Numbered from the stretch's first letter, positions 15,746 through 23,514 are shown. The stretch: DNA of 26,432 bases from CAYQQU01 sp964419545 (GCA_964419545.1 CAYQQU010000072.1:1-26432), one strand, 5' to 3'. Numbers and translations are program-made. Notes: generated by a model from the letters alone, not told the origin.

Positions 15746-16759
15746 ATGGCTCGTCCACACGATCTGCAACAGGCCCTGGTCGAAAATATTCTGGGACAAT
15801 TTGCTAAAAAGGCGGAAGCAGCCAGCGCCCTGATGGAAATTTTATCGATCAACCGCGACGGCATTTACCGGCGATTGCGTGGCGAAAAGCTGCTGACCGC
15901 GGAGGAGGTCGGAAAAATTGCGGTACACTTTAAGATTTCGCTCGATGATCTGCTCTTTGACAGTTCGGAAAAGGGCTTTTTTACGTTCGGCTGGCGCAAT
16001 CGTAAGATCAAATCCTTCTGGGATTACCTGGTGCAGGTAAACGAACAGGCAGTACGGCTGAGCAAAGAGCCTAATTTAAAAGTCTATTACACGACGCGGG
16101 AAATTCCTTTCTTCCTGTTCATGATGTTTCCCAGGCTTCTCTCCTTTAAAATGTATCTGTACGGGTTGACTACCTGGCAGTTGGATTACCTCCATCAAGA
16201 AAAGTTTCACTTCGATCTGGTGCTGCCCCAGGAAATTGAATTGGCGAGAGAAACCAGCCGCCTCTACTGTTCGGTGGATACGATCGAAATGTGGACCTCC
16301 GCAATCGTCGATCAATCGCTCAACCAGATCGAATACGCCGCCATGAGCAATCATTTTCGGGATAAAGAAACGGGAATGGCGGTGGCCCGGGAAACTATGG
16401 AACTGGTTGAGCACTGCCGGCTAATGGCCGAAACCGGCCTGAAGTTCCTGCCCGGTCATTCGCCGCAAAGCGGCGTAGGCAAGTTTGACCTCTACAATAA
16501 CGAGCTGGCCAGCACCGGCAACACGATACTGGCCATTTCGGACCGGATGAAGGTATTGTACAATGTCTTTGATTCCCCGAACTATCTGTACACCACGGAT
16601 AATTTCTTGTGCACAGCTATGGCCGACTGGTTTGACAAGGTGCTTGTCCATTCCGTTTCCATCAGCTTCCACGCGGAGAAAAACCGGAGTTTCTACTTCA
16701 ACCGGTTGAGAGACAAAGTAGACCAAACCTTACAGCGATTGGAACTGACGCTGGAATGA
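15746..16759 (+). CDS. Helix-turn-helix (XRE-like) DNA-binding protein with unknown C-terminal domain
   Basis: A 337-residue protein. Residues about 24-68 form a lambda-repressor-like HTH (ALMEILSINRDGIYRRLRGEK, then LTAEEVGKIAVHFKISLDDL). The remaining 260 or so residues are rich in aromatic and hydrophobic residues (FFLFMMFPRLLSF, YLYGLTTWQL) and look alpha-helical but not transmembrane; I recognise no ligand domain. Proteins with a YRR-RGEK HTH followed by a long aromatic domain occur in Bacteroidota as uncharacterised regulators. It ends 6 nt before the stop of the convergent PLP enzyme gene. Its target cannot be inferred; being next to the trp operon is not evidence that it regulates it. 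Confidence 0.7.
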   Translation: MARPHDLQQALVENILGQFAKKAEAASALMEILSINRDGIYRRLRGEKLLTAEEVGKIAVHFKISLDDLLFDSSEKGFFTFGWRNRKIKSFWDYLVQVNEQAVRLSKEPNLKVYYTTREIPFFLFMMFPRLLSFKMYLYGLTTWQLDYLHQEKFHFDLVLPQEIELARETSRLYCSVDTIEMWTSAIVDQSLNQIEYAAMSNHFRDKETGMAVARETMELVEHCRLMAETGLKFLPGHSPQSGVGKFDLYNNELASTGNTILAISDRMKVLYNVFDSPNYLYTTDNFLCTAMADWFDKVLVHSVSISFHAEKNRSFYFNRLRDKVDQTLQRLELTLE

Positions 16760-16765
16760 TCCGGC

Positions 16766-17968
16766 TCAGGCGCCTTCCAATGCCTGCGCCAGGTCGGCCT
16801 CGATATCCGCCACATTTTCAATGCCGACGGAAATGCGGATCAGCCCGTCGGTAATGCCGTGCAACAATCGCAGTTCCCGGTCGACGTTGAGGTGCGACAT
16901 CGAAGCGGGGTGGAGCAACAGGGTATCCGCATCGCCGAGAGTAGGAGCGATCTTGCAGAATTGGAGCCGGTTCATAAAGCGTTTTCCCGCTTCCAGGCCT
17001 CCGCTCAGTTCGAAGCTGAGCATACCGCCGAAATCGCGCATCTGTTTTTTGGCCAGGTCATGGTCGGGATGGTCCGGCAGCCCGACGTAGTTTACGTGCG
17101 TCACCGCCGGGTGTTGATTGAGAAAACCGGCGATCCGGCGAGCGTTGGCGCAATGGCGCTCCATGCGAAGCTCCAGCGTTTTGAGCCCGTTATTGGTCAG
17201 CCAGGCGTCCCAGGCGTTGCAATTGGCGCCGGCGAGCTTCAGCATCTTGAAAACCCGCGTTTTCATCAGCTCTTCGTCCCGGCCGACCAATACGCCGGCC
17301 ACCGAGTTGCCGTGGCCGTTGAGGTATTTGGTGGTGGAGTGGACGACAAAGTCGGCGCCCAGGCGCAGTGGTTGTTGCAGGCAGGGCGTGCAGAAGGTAT
17401 TGTCTACCACGCAATGCGAATCGTAATGGCGGGCGAGGGTGCTGAGCGCGCGGATATCCACGCAGGCCAGCGTCGGATTGGCCGGGCTCTCGCAGTAAAT
17501 CAAAAGCCTGCCGGGGCAGTTTTTTAGTTCATCCTCCACGACCTCCAGATCGGTCAGATCCGTAAAAACGATCTCGACGCCGTATTCCGCGAACAGATGG
17601 TTGAACAGCTCGGTAGTGCCGCCGTACAGGTTGGCCTGGGTAAGTATTTTATCGCCGGGGCGCAACAAAGCCAGTACGAGGGTCGTGATGGCCGCCATGC
17701 CGGAGCTGAACAGATAGGCCTGCGCCGAAAGATCGCTGCCGTGGGTTTCCAGGCGCGCCAACTTTTTCGCTACCGCGTCGATGGTCGGATTGCCGAAGCG
17801 GCTGTAGATGTGCCCCGGCGCTTCTCCCCGGAAAATCGCCATGCCTTGTTCGATATCGGAAAACCGGAACGAGGAGGTCGCGTAGATCGGAAGCTGCTGC
17901 GGCTCGTTTTGCCCGGTTTCCCGTTCGTCGTGCACACAAGTAGAGCCAAAACCAATTGCTTTTTTCAT
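16766..17968 (-). CDS. Cys/Met-metabolism (trans-sulfuration) PLP-dependent enzyme
   Basis: A 400-residue fold-type I PLP enzyme of the cystathionine gamma-synthase/gamma-lyase, methionine gamma-lyase and O-acetylhomoserine sulfhydrylase family. Visible are YSRFGNPT (residues about 55-62), SSGMAAI, the PLP-stacking tyrosine in NLYGGTTELF, CESPANPT, VVDNTFCTP, and the PLP lysine at about 214 in VHSTTKYLNGHG. The C-terminus IRISVGIENVADIEADL is typical. The methionine gamma-lyase signature Cys (YGCT) is Gly here (YGGT), which argues against a classical gamma-lyase, but the exact substrate cannot be fixed by eye. No met or cys genes adjoin it. It is divergent from rluD across a 79-bp gap and convergent with the HTH gene. 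Confidence 0.85.
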   Translation of the reverse strand: MKKAIGFGSTCVHDERETGQNEPQQLPIYATSSFRFSDIEQGMAIFRGEAPGHIYSRFGNPTIDAVAKKLARLETHGSDLSAQAYLFSSGMAAITTLVLALLRPGDKILTQANLYGGTTELFNHLFAEYGVEIVFTDLTDLEVVEDELKNCPGRLLIYCESPANPTLACVDIRALSTLARHYDSHCVVDNTFCTPCLQQPLRLGADFVVHSTTKYLNGHGNSVAGVLVGRDEELMKTRVFKMLKLAGANCNAWDAWLTNNGLKTLELRMERHCANARRIAGFLNQHPAVTHVNYVGLPDHPDHDLAKKQMRDFGGMLSFELSGGLEAGKRFMNRLQFCKIAPTLGDADTLLLHPASMSHLNVDRELRLLHGITDGLIRISVGIENVADIEADLAQALEGA

Positions 17969-18047
17969 TGTTCTTATTTATTTGAAAAATGAATGTATAT
18001 TTTTACCGCTACAACCCCAACCAACGCAGCAAAAAAACGCTGGCACC

Positions 18048-19130
18048 ATGCAGCAAGAAACCGATTGGAACGAAAGTGACAACGACAACTCGAGCGACGA
18101 CTATCAGGGGTATAATCGCATCCAGGTCGATAGGGGGCAGTCTCCCCTGCGTATCGATAAGTTTTTGCTGGATCGGCTGAACCGCGTTTCCCGCAATCGC
18201 ATCCAAAACGCAATACGGGCGGGCGCCATACTCGTGAACGGGAAAGAAGTTAAACCGAATTTCAAAGTGAAACCCGGCCAGGAGATCGCCGTCGTAGTGC
18301 CCAAACCGCCCGGCGAGAACGTCCGGGTCGTTCCGCAAAATATCCCCCTGGATATCCGCTACGAAGACGAAGACCTGCTTATCGTGCACAAACCGGCCGG
18401 AATGGTGGTGCATCCCGGCATCGGGCACTACCGGGGCACCCTGGTCAATGCGCTGGCCTACCATTTCGGGAAGGATAAACTGCCGGTGATGGACGGCAAT
18501 TATCAGGACCGGCTCGGACTGGTGCACCGCATCGATAAAAATACGTCCGGCCTGCTGGTGGTGGCGAAAAACGAATACGCCATGAACCACCTCGCCAAGC
18601 AGTTTTTTTACCACACCATCGAACGGACCTATTACGCGCTGGTCTGGGGCGACCTGGAGCAGGATAAGGGAACGGTGAACGGGCACGTTGGCCGCCATCC
18701 GCGCTTCCGCAAGCAATTTACCGTGTTCCCGGATGGCGACCAGGGCAAATGGGCGGTCACCCATTACCAGGTGATCCGGCGGTTCTATTACGTCACGCTC
18801 ATTCAGTGCAAACTCGAAACCGGCCGTACGCACCAGATCCGCGTCCACATGAAACACCTGGGACACCCGCTATTCAACGACGAAAAGTACGGCGGCGACC
18901 GCATTTTAAAAGGGGCGATCTACAGCAAGTATAAATTGTTCGTCGAAAATACCTTTACCCTCATTCCCCGGCACGCGCTGCACGCCAAATCGCTGGGTTT
19001 TACGCATCCCCGCACCAAAGAGTGGATGCAGTTCAATTCGGAGCTCCCGGAAGATTTCCAGGTAGCGCTCGACGCCTGGGATCGCTATGTGCAGGCAAGG
19101 AAAAAACAAACGGGCAACTCCGTAGGTTAA
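18048..19130 (+). CDS. rluD: Large-subunit rRNA pseudouridine synthase, RluD type
   Basis: Isomerises uridines to pseudouridine in 23S rRNA (helix 69 positions for E. coli RluD). It has 360 residues from the ATG at 18048. A further-upstream in-frame start (17982) adds non-conserved residues. An acidic N-terminal tail (DWNESDNDNSSDDY) precedes an S4 RNA-binding domain (about 35-85: RIDKFLLDRL, AGAILVNGKEVKP). The catalytic domain carries VHKPAGMVVHPG, HRIDKNTSGLL with the catalytic Asp at about 163, and GRTHQIRVHMKHLGHPLFNDEKYGG. Assignment within the RluA/RluD family follows the S4 domain and overall length. It is followed 19 nt later by the acyl-CoA reductase gene, a probable operon. Confidence 0.92.
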   Translation: MQQETDWNESDNDNSSDDYQGYNRIQVDRGQSPLRIDKFLLDRLNRVSRNRIQNAIRAGAILVNGKEVKPNFKVKPGQEIAVVVPKPPGENVRVVPQNIPLDIRYEDEDLLIVHKPAGMVVHPGIGHYRGTLVNALAYHFGKDKLPVMDGNYQDRLGLVHRIDKNTSGLLVVAKNEYAMNHLAKQFFYHTIERTYYALVWGDLEQDKGTVNGHVGRHPRFRKQFTVFPDGDQGKWAVTHYQVIRRFYYVTLIQCKLETGRTHQIRVHMKHLGHPLFNDEKYGGDRILKGAIYSKYKLFVENTFTLIPRHALHAKSLGFTHPRTKEWMQFNSELPEDFQVALDAWDRYVQARKKQTGNSVG

Positions 19131-19149
19131 TCATAAAAAAATTCAGGGA

Positions 19150-20196
19150 ATGGAGATCATGAACGCGGCCGAGCGGCGAGCGGCAATCGTCAGACTCGGC
19201 GAACACCTGCGCGAGACAGACGAGTACCTCGATGCGATCATTCATCGCACGGAGTTCAACAATCCCTGGTTTACGCGGGCCAACCAGGAAAAGGCGATCG
19301 GCGCCATTGCTCACCATTTTCTGACGCCCGACAAGCTCGATGCATGGCTGCAGGCCTACGAGTTGCCGGATGCGCCGCCCGACCCGCCCGCGGTAGGGCT
19401 GGTGATGGCGGGCAATATACCGCTAGTCGGCTTTCACGACGTACTCTGCGTTTTCCTGGCCGGCCTGCGATCGCAGATCAAATTATCCGAAAAAGACCAG
19501 TACCTGCTGCCGTATTTGCTGAAGCTCCTGCAGCGGTTTGACCCCCGCATAGCGGGTTATTTTTCTATTGTCGAGCGCTTGTCCGGCTTCGATGCCGTCA
19601 TTGCTACCGGGAGCAACAATACCGCCCGGTACTTCGAGGCCTATTTCGGCAAATATCCTCACATCATTCGCAAAAACCGCAACGGCGTCGCCGTCCTGAC
19701 GGGCGAGGAGACGAAAGCAGAACTCCGCGCGCTCGGGGAGGATATCTTCCGGTATTTCGGGTTGGGTTGTCGCAACGTCGCCAAATTGTACGTGCCCCGG
19801 GATTATCATTTCGATCCTTTACTCGAAGTGCTGCACGAGTTCCGGGAGATCGTGCAGCACAATAAGTACAAAAACAATTTCGACTACAATATGGCCGTCA
19901 ACGTTCTGAACAAAACGCCTTACCGCTCGAACGGCTGTATCTTCCTGGTCAAAAACCCTTCTTTCCAGTCCCCGATTTCCGGCCTGCACTACGAATACTA
20001 CGACGAACTTTCCCAACTGGAGACCGAACTGAGCGCCCGCACCGAGGCCATCCAGTGTGTCGTCGCCCGACCGGGATTGCTGACTTTTCCAGCTTATCCC
20101 TTCGGCGGCACCCAATCGCCCGAGCCCTGGGACTATGCGGACGGTGTAGATACCCTGGCTTTCCTCATCGAACTGGAGGCGAAACGCAAACTTTAA
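19150..20196 (+). CDS. LuxC-like acyl-CoA reductase
   Basis: A 348-residue protein of the LuxC-type acyl-CoA reductase family within the aldehyde dehydrogenase superfamily, reducing acyl-CoA or acyl-protein to aldehyde with NAD(P)H. Motifs are MAGNIPLVGFHDVLCVFLAG (about 87-106), ATGSNNTARYFEAYFG, RKNRNGVAVLTG, and FGLGCRNVAKLYVP, where Cys207 is the expected catalytic thiol. Standalone copies are known in Bacteroidota without the luxD/luxE partners, and none is seen here, so this is not a bioluminescence locus. The substrate is unknown. Its TAA stop lies inside the arm of a hairpin shared with the convergent lipoprotein gene. Confidence 0.8.
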   Translation: MEIMNAAERRAAIVRLGEHLRETDEYLDAIIHRTEFNNPWFTRANQEKAIGAIAHHFLTPDKLDAWLQAYELPDAPPDPPAVGLVMAGNIPLVGFHDVLCVFLAGLRSQIKLSEKDQYLLPYLLKLLQRFDPRIAGYFSIVERLSGFDAVIATGSNNTARYFEAYFGKYPHIIRKNRNGVAVLTGEETKAELRALGEDIFRYFGLGCRNVAKLYVPRDYHFDPLLEVLHEFREIVQHNKYKNNFDYNMAVNVLNKTPYRSNGCIFLVKNPSFQSPISGLHYEYYDELSQLETELSARTEAIQCVVARPGLLTFPAYPFGGTQSPEPWDYADGVDTLAFLIELEAKRKL

Positions 20197-20227
20197 CCCG
20201 GATTCGAATGCAATAATCCGGGTTAAA
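20192..20227. terminator. Bidirectional hairpin containing both convergent stop codons
   Basis: TTTAACCCGGATT (20192-20204) and AATCCGGGTTAAA (20215-20227) form a perfect 13-bp stem with a 10-nt loop. The stop of the acyl-CoA reductase gene (TAA 20194-20196) is in the left arm and that of the lipoprotein gene (TTA, 20223-20225 on +) is in the right arm. The U-tract in each direction is minimal, so termination efficiency is uncertain. Confidence 0.6.
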
Positions 20228-20231
20228 ATCC
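20214..20231 (+). repeat. 18-bp repeat, second copy
   Basis: TAATCCGGGTTAAAATCC occurs here and exactly at 15698-15715, upstream of the HTH gene, in the same orientation. Here it forms the right arm of the convergent hairpin; there it forms the right end of the possible MITE-like element. A weaker resemblance (TTATTCCGGGTTTT, 14-27) is seen near the window's left end. Confidence 0.55.
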
Positions 20232-21101
20232 AAACATCCCGTTTTCGTTGGCTAAACCTTCCGTCGGGATCTCTTGAATGACATCCCAGTGCGCTACGGC
20301 TTTGCCGTTTTCAAAGCTGAACAAATCGTAAAATACTTGTTGCTTGCCGTTCCATTCACCTTCACTTATGGTAAGCACGAAGTTCCCTTCGCCCAGTACC
20401 TTGTGGATTTTGGTGTACTTAAACATGTTGTTCTGCGCAGTGAGGTGTTCAACCGCTTCCACAATACCACTCAGCCCGTCATTTATCCCGGGATTGTGTT
20501 GGTGGTATTGCTCGGCGCTGATGTAATCGGTAATCTTATTTGGGGTTTTTCCCATAAGGACATCTGCTACCAAAGCCTCGGCCAATGCTTTGTTCTCCTC
20601 TGTTTTATCCAGGTCGGTGGCAACGGTCGGGCCATCCGTTTGGGTTCGTCCACTAGCCGTTTCTTTAACCAGGGGAGTCATCGCATCCCAGTGTTCGGCT
20701 ATTTTCCCATTTTCATCTACCCGGATAATGTCAAACGATACCATCTCATCGGCGCCAAACGGCTTGGCGTTTTTCCAGATGTTATGCATAAAAACATAAT
20801 TACCGTCTTGGAACATCCGGATATTCTCAGCGGTCGTTCCGTTTTCTTGTAATACCGGCAGCATTTGAATAAACGGCTCCAGCCCGGTCGGGATAAAGGG
20901 ATTGTGCTGGATGTAGTCGGCATTCGCCAGTTCGCGCATAGTTGCGGGCTCATTTTTAATGACGGCGCCTAAAAAAGCGCCTACCGTTTCTTTTGTACTC
21001 ATCGTTGAAGTTTTAGATTGTTGATTATCGGTGGTCGGTTTATTCGCGTTACAGGATGCGATTAAGCACGCAAATAAAAGGATAGCAAGGATTTGTCTCA
21101 T
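20223..21101 (-). CDS. Lipoprotein with two tandem SnoaL/NTF2-like domains
   Basis: A 292-residue protein with a lipoprotein signal peptide: a short charged start, hydrophobic core, and lipobox LIAS-C with the lipidated Cys at 17. The mature part holds two copies of a SnoaL-like (NTF2-fold) unit. The first runs about residues 38-145 (YIQHNPFIPTGLEPFIQML ending GKIAEHWDAM) and the second about 170-285 (YHQHNPGINDGLSGIVEAV ending GKAVAHWDVI). Each has the QHNP and HWD signatures of the family. Function is not known; such folds serve as small-molecule enzymes or binding modules. It is transcribed divergently from hxlR with a shared operator region. Its DNA is AT-richer (about 43-52% GC in sampled lines) than the preceding genes (about 55-65%), suggesting transfer with hxlR. 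Confidence 0.8.
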   Translation of the reverse strand: MRQILAILLFACLIASCNANKPTTDNQQSKTSTMSTKETVGAFLGAVIKNEPATMRELANADYIQHNPFIPTGLEPFIQMLPVLQENGTTAENIRMFQDGNYVFMHNIWKNAKPFGADEMVSFDIIRVDENGKIAEHWDAMTPLVKETASGRTQTDGPTVATDLDKTEENKALAEALVADVLMGKTPNKITDYISAEQYHQHNPGINDGLSGIVEAVEHLTAQNNMFKYTKIHKVLGEGNFVLTISEGEWNGKQQVFYDLFSFENGKAVAHWDVIQEIPTEGLANENGMFGF

Positions 21102-21132
21102 AACTTAAAAATGATTACTTTTGATTCGCAAG

Positions 21133-21162
21133 CAAAAATACAAAATAACTTGCAAAGTGCAA
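21133..21162 (-). promoter_or_regulatory. Promoter of the lipoprotein gene
   Basis: On the minus strand TTG (21162-21160), 19 nt, then TATTTTTG (21140-21133), a perfect TAnnTTTG box 31 nt before the ATG at 21101. The -33 element lies inside the central operator palindrome. Confidence 0.6.
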
Positions 21163-21182
21163 GTGATTTTAAAATACTTTTG
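21150..21182 (+). promoter_or_regulatory. hxlR promoter
   Basis: TTG (21150-21152), 22 nt, then TACTTTTG (21175-21182), a perfect TAnnTTTG box 33 nt before the hxlR ATG. The -33 element lies in the same palindrome as the divergent promoter's, so one bound dimer could block both. Confidence 0.6.
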
Positions 21183-21215
21183 GTTTGCAAGCAAAATTTA
21201 ACAATGAGTTAACCT

Positions 21216-21665
21216 ATGCCACGGGAATTTAGATGCGATTGCCCCATTACTTCCGCTCTGGACATTCTCGGAGACAAGTGGATGCTGGTCATCGTAAAGC
21301 AGATGCTGATGGAGGGCAAAGAAACCTTCAAAGACTTTACTGAAAGTGAGGAAGCCATCGCCACCAATATTCTTTCCGCCAAACTGAAGTTGCTTGAAGA
21401 AGTTGGAATCGTAACAAAGAATAAACGACCGGACAACAAAAAAACCAATCTATACCTCCTGACAGGAAAAGGCTTAGCGCTGGCGCCGGTTATTGTTGAG
21501 CTTGCCGCTTGGAGCGATAATCACCTCAGGGCGTTTCATCCCGCAATCGCAGACGGCGCAGAAATGGAACTGTTGCGTAGTGATAAAGCGGCTTTTGCGA
21601 ATGTCCTGGAGGAGAAATACAGGGAAAAACTGGCTACGGTATCGCATAAGAATTATCTTGGGTGA
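21216..21665 (+). CDS. HxlR-family winged-helix transcriptional regulator
   Basis: A 149-residue DNA-binding protein. The HxlR signature is clear: CDCPITSALDILGDKWMLVIVKQML (Cys7 and Cys9, then the conserved C-P and GDKW), followed by FKDFTESEEAIATNILSAKLKLLEEVGIV and a wing with NKKTNLYLLTGKGLALAPVI. Some HxlR proteins sense electrophiles or oxidants through the N-terminal Cys, and that residue is present here. The divergent arrangement with the SnoaL lipoprotein and the palindromic site overlapping both promoters point to autoregulation plus control of that neighbour. The gene is AT-rich relative to the window (about 42-45% GC in sampled lines). No strong terminator follows on this strand. 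Confidence 0.9.
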   Translation: MPREFRCDCPITSALDILGDKWMLVIVKQMLMEGKETFKDFTESEEAIATNILSAKLKLLEEVGIVTKNKRPDNKKTNLYLLTGKGLALAPVIVELAAWSDNHLRAFHPAIADGAEMELLRSDKAAFANVLEEKYREKLATVSHKNYLG

Positions 21666-21700
21666 AATGGAAAGTAAACCCGGGGCCGGTTGCGCCGGAC

Positions 21701-21728
21701 AAAAAAAAGCCGACCCGGCCGGAGCCGG
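21701..21728 (-). terminator. Intrinsic terminator of the hydrolase-fold gene
   Basis: On the minus strand CCGGCTC (from 21728) pairs with GGGTCGG over 7 bp (two G-U) around the loop CCGGC, followed after one base by eight T. It lies about 40 nt after the stop at 21770. On the plus strand the same run is A-rich, so it would not serve hxlR. Confidence 0.65.
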
Positions 21729-21769
21729 ATCAGCTAGTGGTAATAACTGGTTAAAAAAACTGGTTATCG

Positions 21770-23413
21770 CTATTTGAAAATGAGTTTATCGGTCAATGTG
21801 CCCGCTTCGAAGCGTATTTTGAGTACGTACATACCCGGTGGCAATTGCGACCGGTCGATCTCAAAAGTATGGTCTTCAACATTCGTGTGGTACTGTAACA
21901 GTCGGCCGGCTAAATCGAACAATTGCACGTCGATCATCGGTGCTTCCGGAGCGCTTTGCAGGAAGGCCCGTTCACTGGCCGGGTTGGGCGACAACTGGAA
22001 GCCGACCTGTTCCGCTGTTACCAGATCATGGGTCGATAGAACGAAATTTTTGCATTCTTCCAGGTCGAGCGCAAAGCAGGCGCGCGGCGCGTAGTAGGCC
22101 ATGATGGTGTCGATGTAGGCGCGGGCATTTTCGGCAGACATATCCGGATTGGTGAGGAGTCCGTCTTCATGTAGTTCCATCGCATCGAGATTGGCGCCCG
22201 GGATAGCGGCATTGATTCCTGCGATAACAGCAGTAAGCGTTGGCAGGTCCCACCATTCCCAGGAGCTGCCTTCGAAACGCAAAAATCCGGTACCGGGATC
22301 AATAGCCGAAAGGAAAGGATACATATGCGGAGTACTATGCGTAGTGGGGTCTTGACCCAGTAGAGCCAGGAGCATTGGGTTGACCGGAATATCTTCCAGG
22401 TCCGCGACATAGTTGGTCAAAGGGTCGCCAATTCCCAATACTGGGTCAAGAACATCATTGACGCCCAGTTCGTTGGCTCTTCCGATTGCCGTCCGGGTGC
22501 CGGAAACATTGACGACGAATTCGTCCGTAGTCGGTACAATTACCGGACCGTCGCCGAAGGGCCCGAACGGATCGGTGACGTGGTGAAAGCCGATACTGGG
22601 CGGTTCGAATACCGGAGAGTCGGCGCCTTCGATCCAGGAGTTTTCTCCGCACGCACCGCCCATATTCACTGAAAGATGAAAGTCGGAACTGTACTCCGTC
22701 CAGTTGGGAATATTCAGCGGCGTTTCGTTTAATCCGTAAACGTCGCCATGGACGTCTTCGATAACGTAGGGTTGGGCGGTTTGGGTATTGATGAATTTGT
22801 TGACCAAAACCTCTTCATAGCGGTCGAGATAAGCGGAGGCGTAAGCCAGGTAGCCCCCGGTTCCCTGACCCCAAACGACGATGCGGTCGGTATCTATACC
22901 GTAGGGATTGTCATCTTCCGCAACCGTCTTGCGCAGGTAACGGATGCAGGCACGGGTGTCGTGAACTCCCCGATAGACGGCCTGCAGCAGGGTCTCGGTA
23001 CGCGTGTTCTGATCATCTGATCCTGGCAACCAGCCTTGGCGATAGGTCGCTGCTACTACGGTGTATCCCATGCGCGCCAGGCGGCTGCAAATTTCAACCA
23101 AGGTAGAGTCTTGAAGACCACCCGACACCTGGCCATTAAAATATTGCGGCAGGAAGGACCCGGTATGCATGTAGACGACGACCGGCCGCTCGGTCTCGTC
23201 GTCGTTTGCCGGCGTGTAGACGTCCATGGCCAGGTCGATGGCTTCCGGTTCGCCGGATAAAACGGAAATATTCGTGGCGTAAATGATGCTGGATTCTTTG
23301 TTTACCTCAGTAAAAACTTCGTCCAGATAGCGCACGGGCTCCTGGGCGTCCAGGGTAGTCACGCCCAGCAAAAGAAAGAGTGGTAATAGGAAGTTAAGTT
23401 GTTTCATACTCAT
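21770..23413 (-). CDS. Exported alpha/beta-hydrolase-fold protein with T9SS C-terminal signal, atypical active site
   Basis: 547 residues from the ATG at 23413; a second ATG two codons later (23407) is equally possible. A signal peptide (MKQLNFLLPLFLLLGVTTLDAQ) is followed by an esterase/carboxylesterase-like domain: LAMDVYTPANDDETERPVVVYMHTGSF, an oxyanion-type HTG, GYTVVAATYRQGW, VHDTRACIRYLRKTVAED, and DRIVVWGQGTGGYLAY. The nucleophile elbow normally reads GxSxGG but is GQGTGG here, so the catalytic Ser is Gly (codon GGA). The last 80 or so residues (FQLSPNPASERAF, VQLFDLAGRLL, LPPGMYVLKI, LTDKLIFK) are a type A T9SS sorting domain, so the protein is secreted or attached to the surface. 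It lies 101 nt downstream of a TonB-dependent receptor gene on the same strand. Possible roles are a binding protein, or an enzyme using another residue. Confidence 0.8.
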   Translation of the reverse strand: MSMKQLNFLLPLFLLLGVTTLDAQEPVRYLDEVFTEVNKESSIIYATNISVLSGEPEAIDLAMDVYTPANDDETERPVVVYMHTGSFLPQYFNGQVSGGLQDSTLVEICSRLARMGYTVVAATYRQGWLPGSDDQNTRTETLLQAVYRGVHDTRACIRYLRKTVAEDDNPYGIDTDRIVVWGQGTGGYLAYASAYLDRYEEVLVNKFINTQTAQPYVIEDVHGDVYGLNETPLNIPNWTEYSSDFHLSVNMGGACGENSWIEGADSPVFEPPSIGFHHVTDPFGPFGDGPVIVPTTDEFVVNVSGTRTAIGRANELGVNDVLDPVLGIGDPLTNYVADLEDIPVNPMLLALLGQDPTTHSTPHMYPFLSAIDPGTGFLRFEGSSWEWWDLPTLTAVIAGINAAIPGANLDAMELHEDGLLTNPDMSAENARAYIDTIMAYYAPRACFALDLEECKNFVLSTHDLVTAEQVGFQLSPNPASERAFLQSAPEAPMIDVQLFDLAGRLLQYHTNVEDHTFEIDRSQLPPGMYVLKIRFEAGTLTDKLIFK

Positions 23414-23514
23414 TTTTTTTATAACAATTAAGGCAATTTCGGCCAAAGCATTCGGCTTTTGGATGGGATTCGAATTATTCTCCAGTTTTTGGGATGTCGG
23501 TCGCGTTTGCGGGA

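Larger units (their letters stand above)
21125..21196. promoter_or_regulatory. Operator array between hxlR and lipoprotein gene
   Basis: A perfect palindrome ACTTGCA-AAG-TGCAAGT lies at 21148-21164. It is flanked by a near-identical direct repeat TTCGCAAGCAAAA (21125-21137) and TTTGCAAGCAAAA (21184-21196), each holding a short TTGC/GCAA-type dyad. The half-site TTGC recurs in all three. The central palindrome contains the predicted -33 TTG of both divergent promoters, while the outer copies touch or overlap the -7 boxes. This suggests binding by HxlR with control of both genes. Inferred from sequence only. Confidence 0.65.

Noticed and set aside
16766..17968. Specific call as methionine gamma-lyase
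   Set aside because: The lyase signature Cys after the PLP-stacking Tyr is Gly here, so only the family-level assignment is supported.
17982..18047. N-terminal extension of RluD
   Set aside because: The added residues resemble no part of the family and run into the divergent promoter gap; the ATG at 18048 fits better.
21735..21770. Short ACTGGTTA direct repeat after hxlR
   Set aside because: Two 8-bp copies in AT-rich intergenic DNA without further structure; not enough to call a feature.
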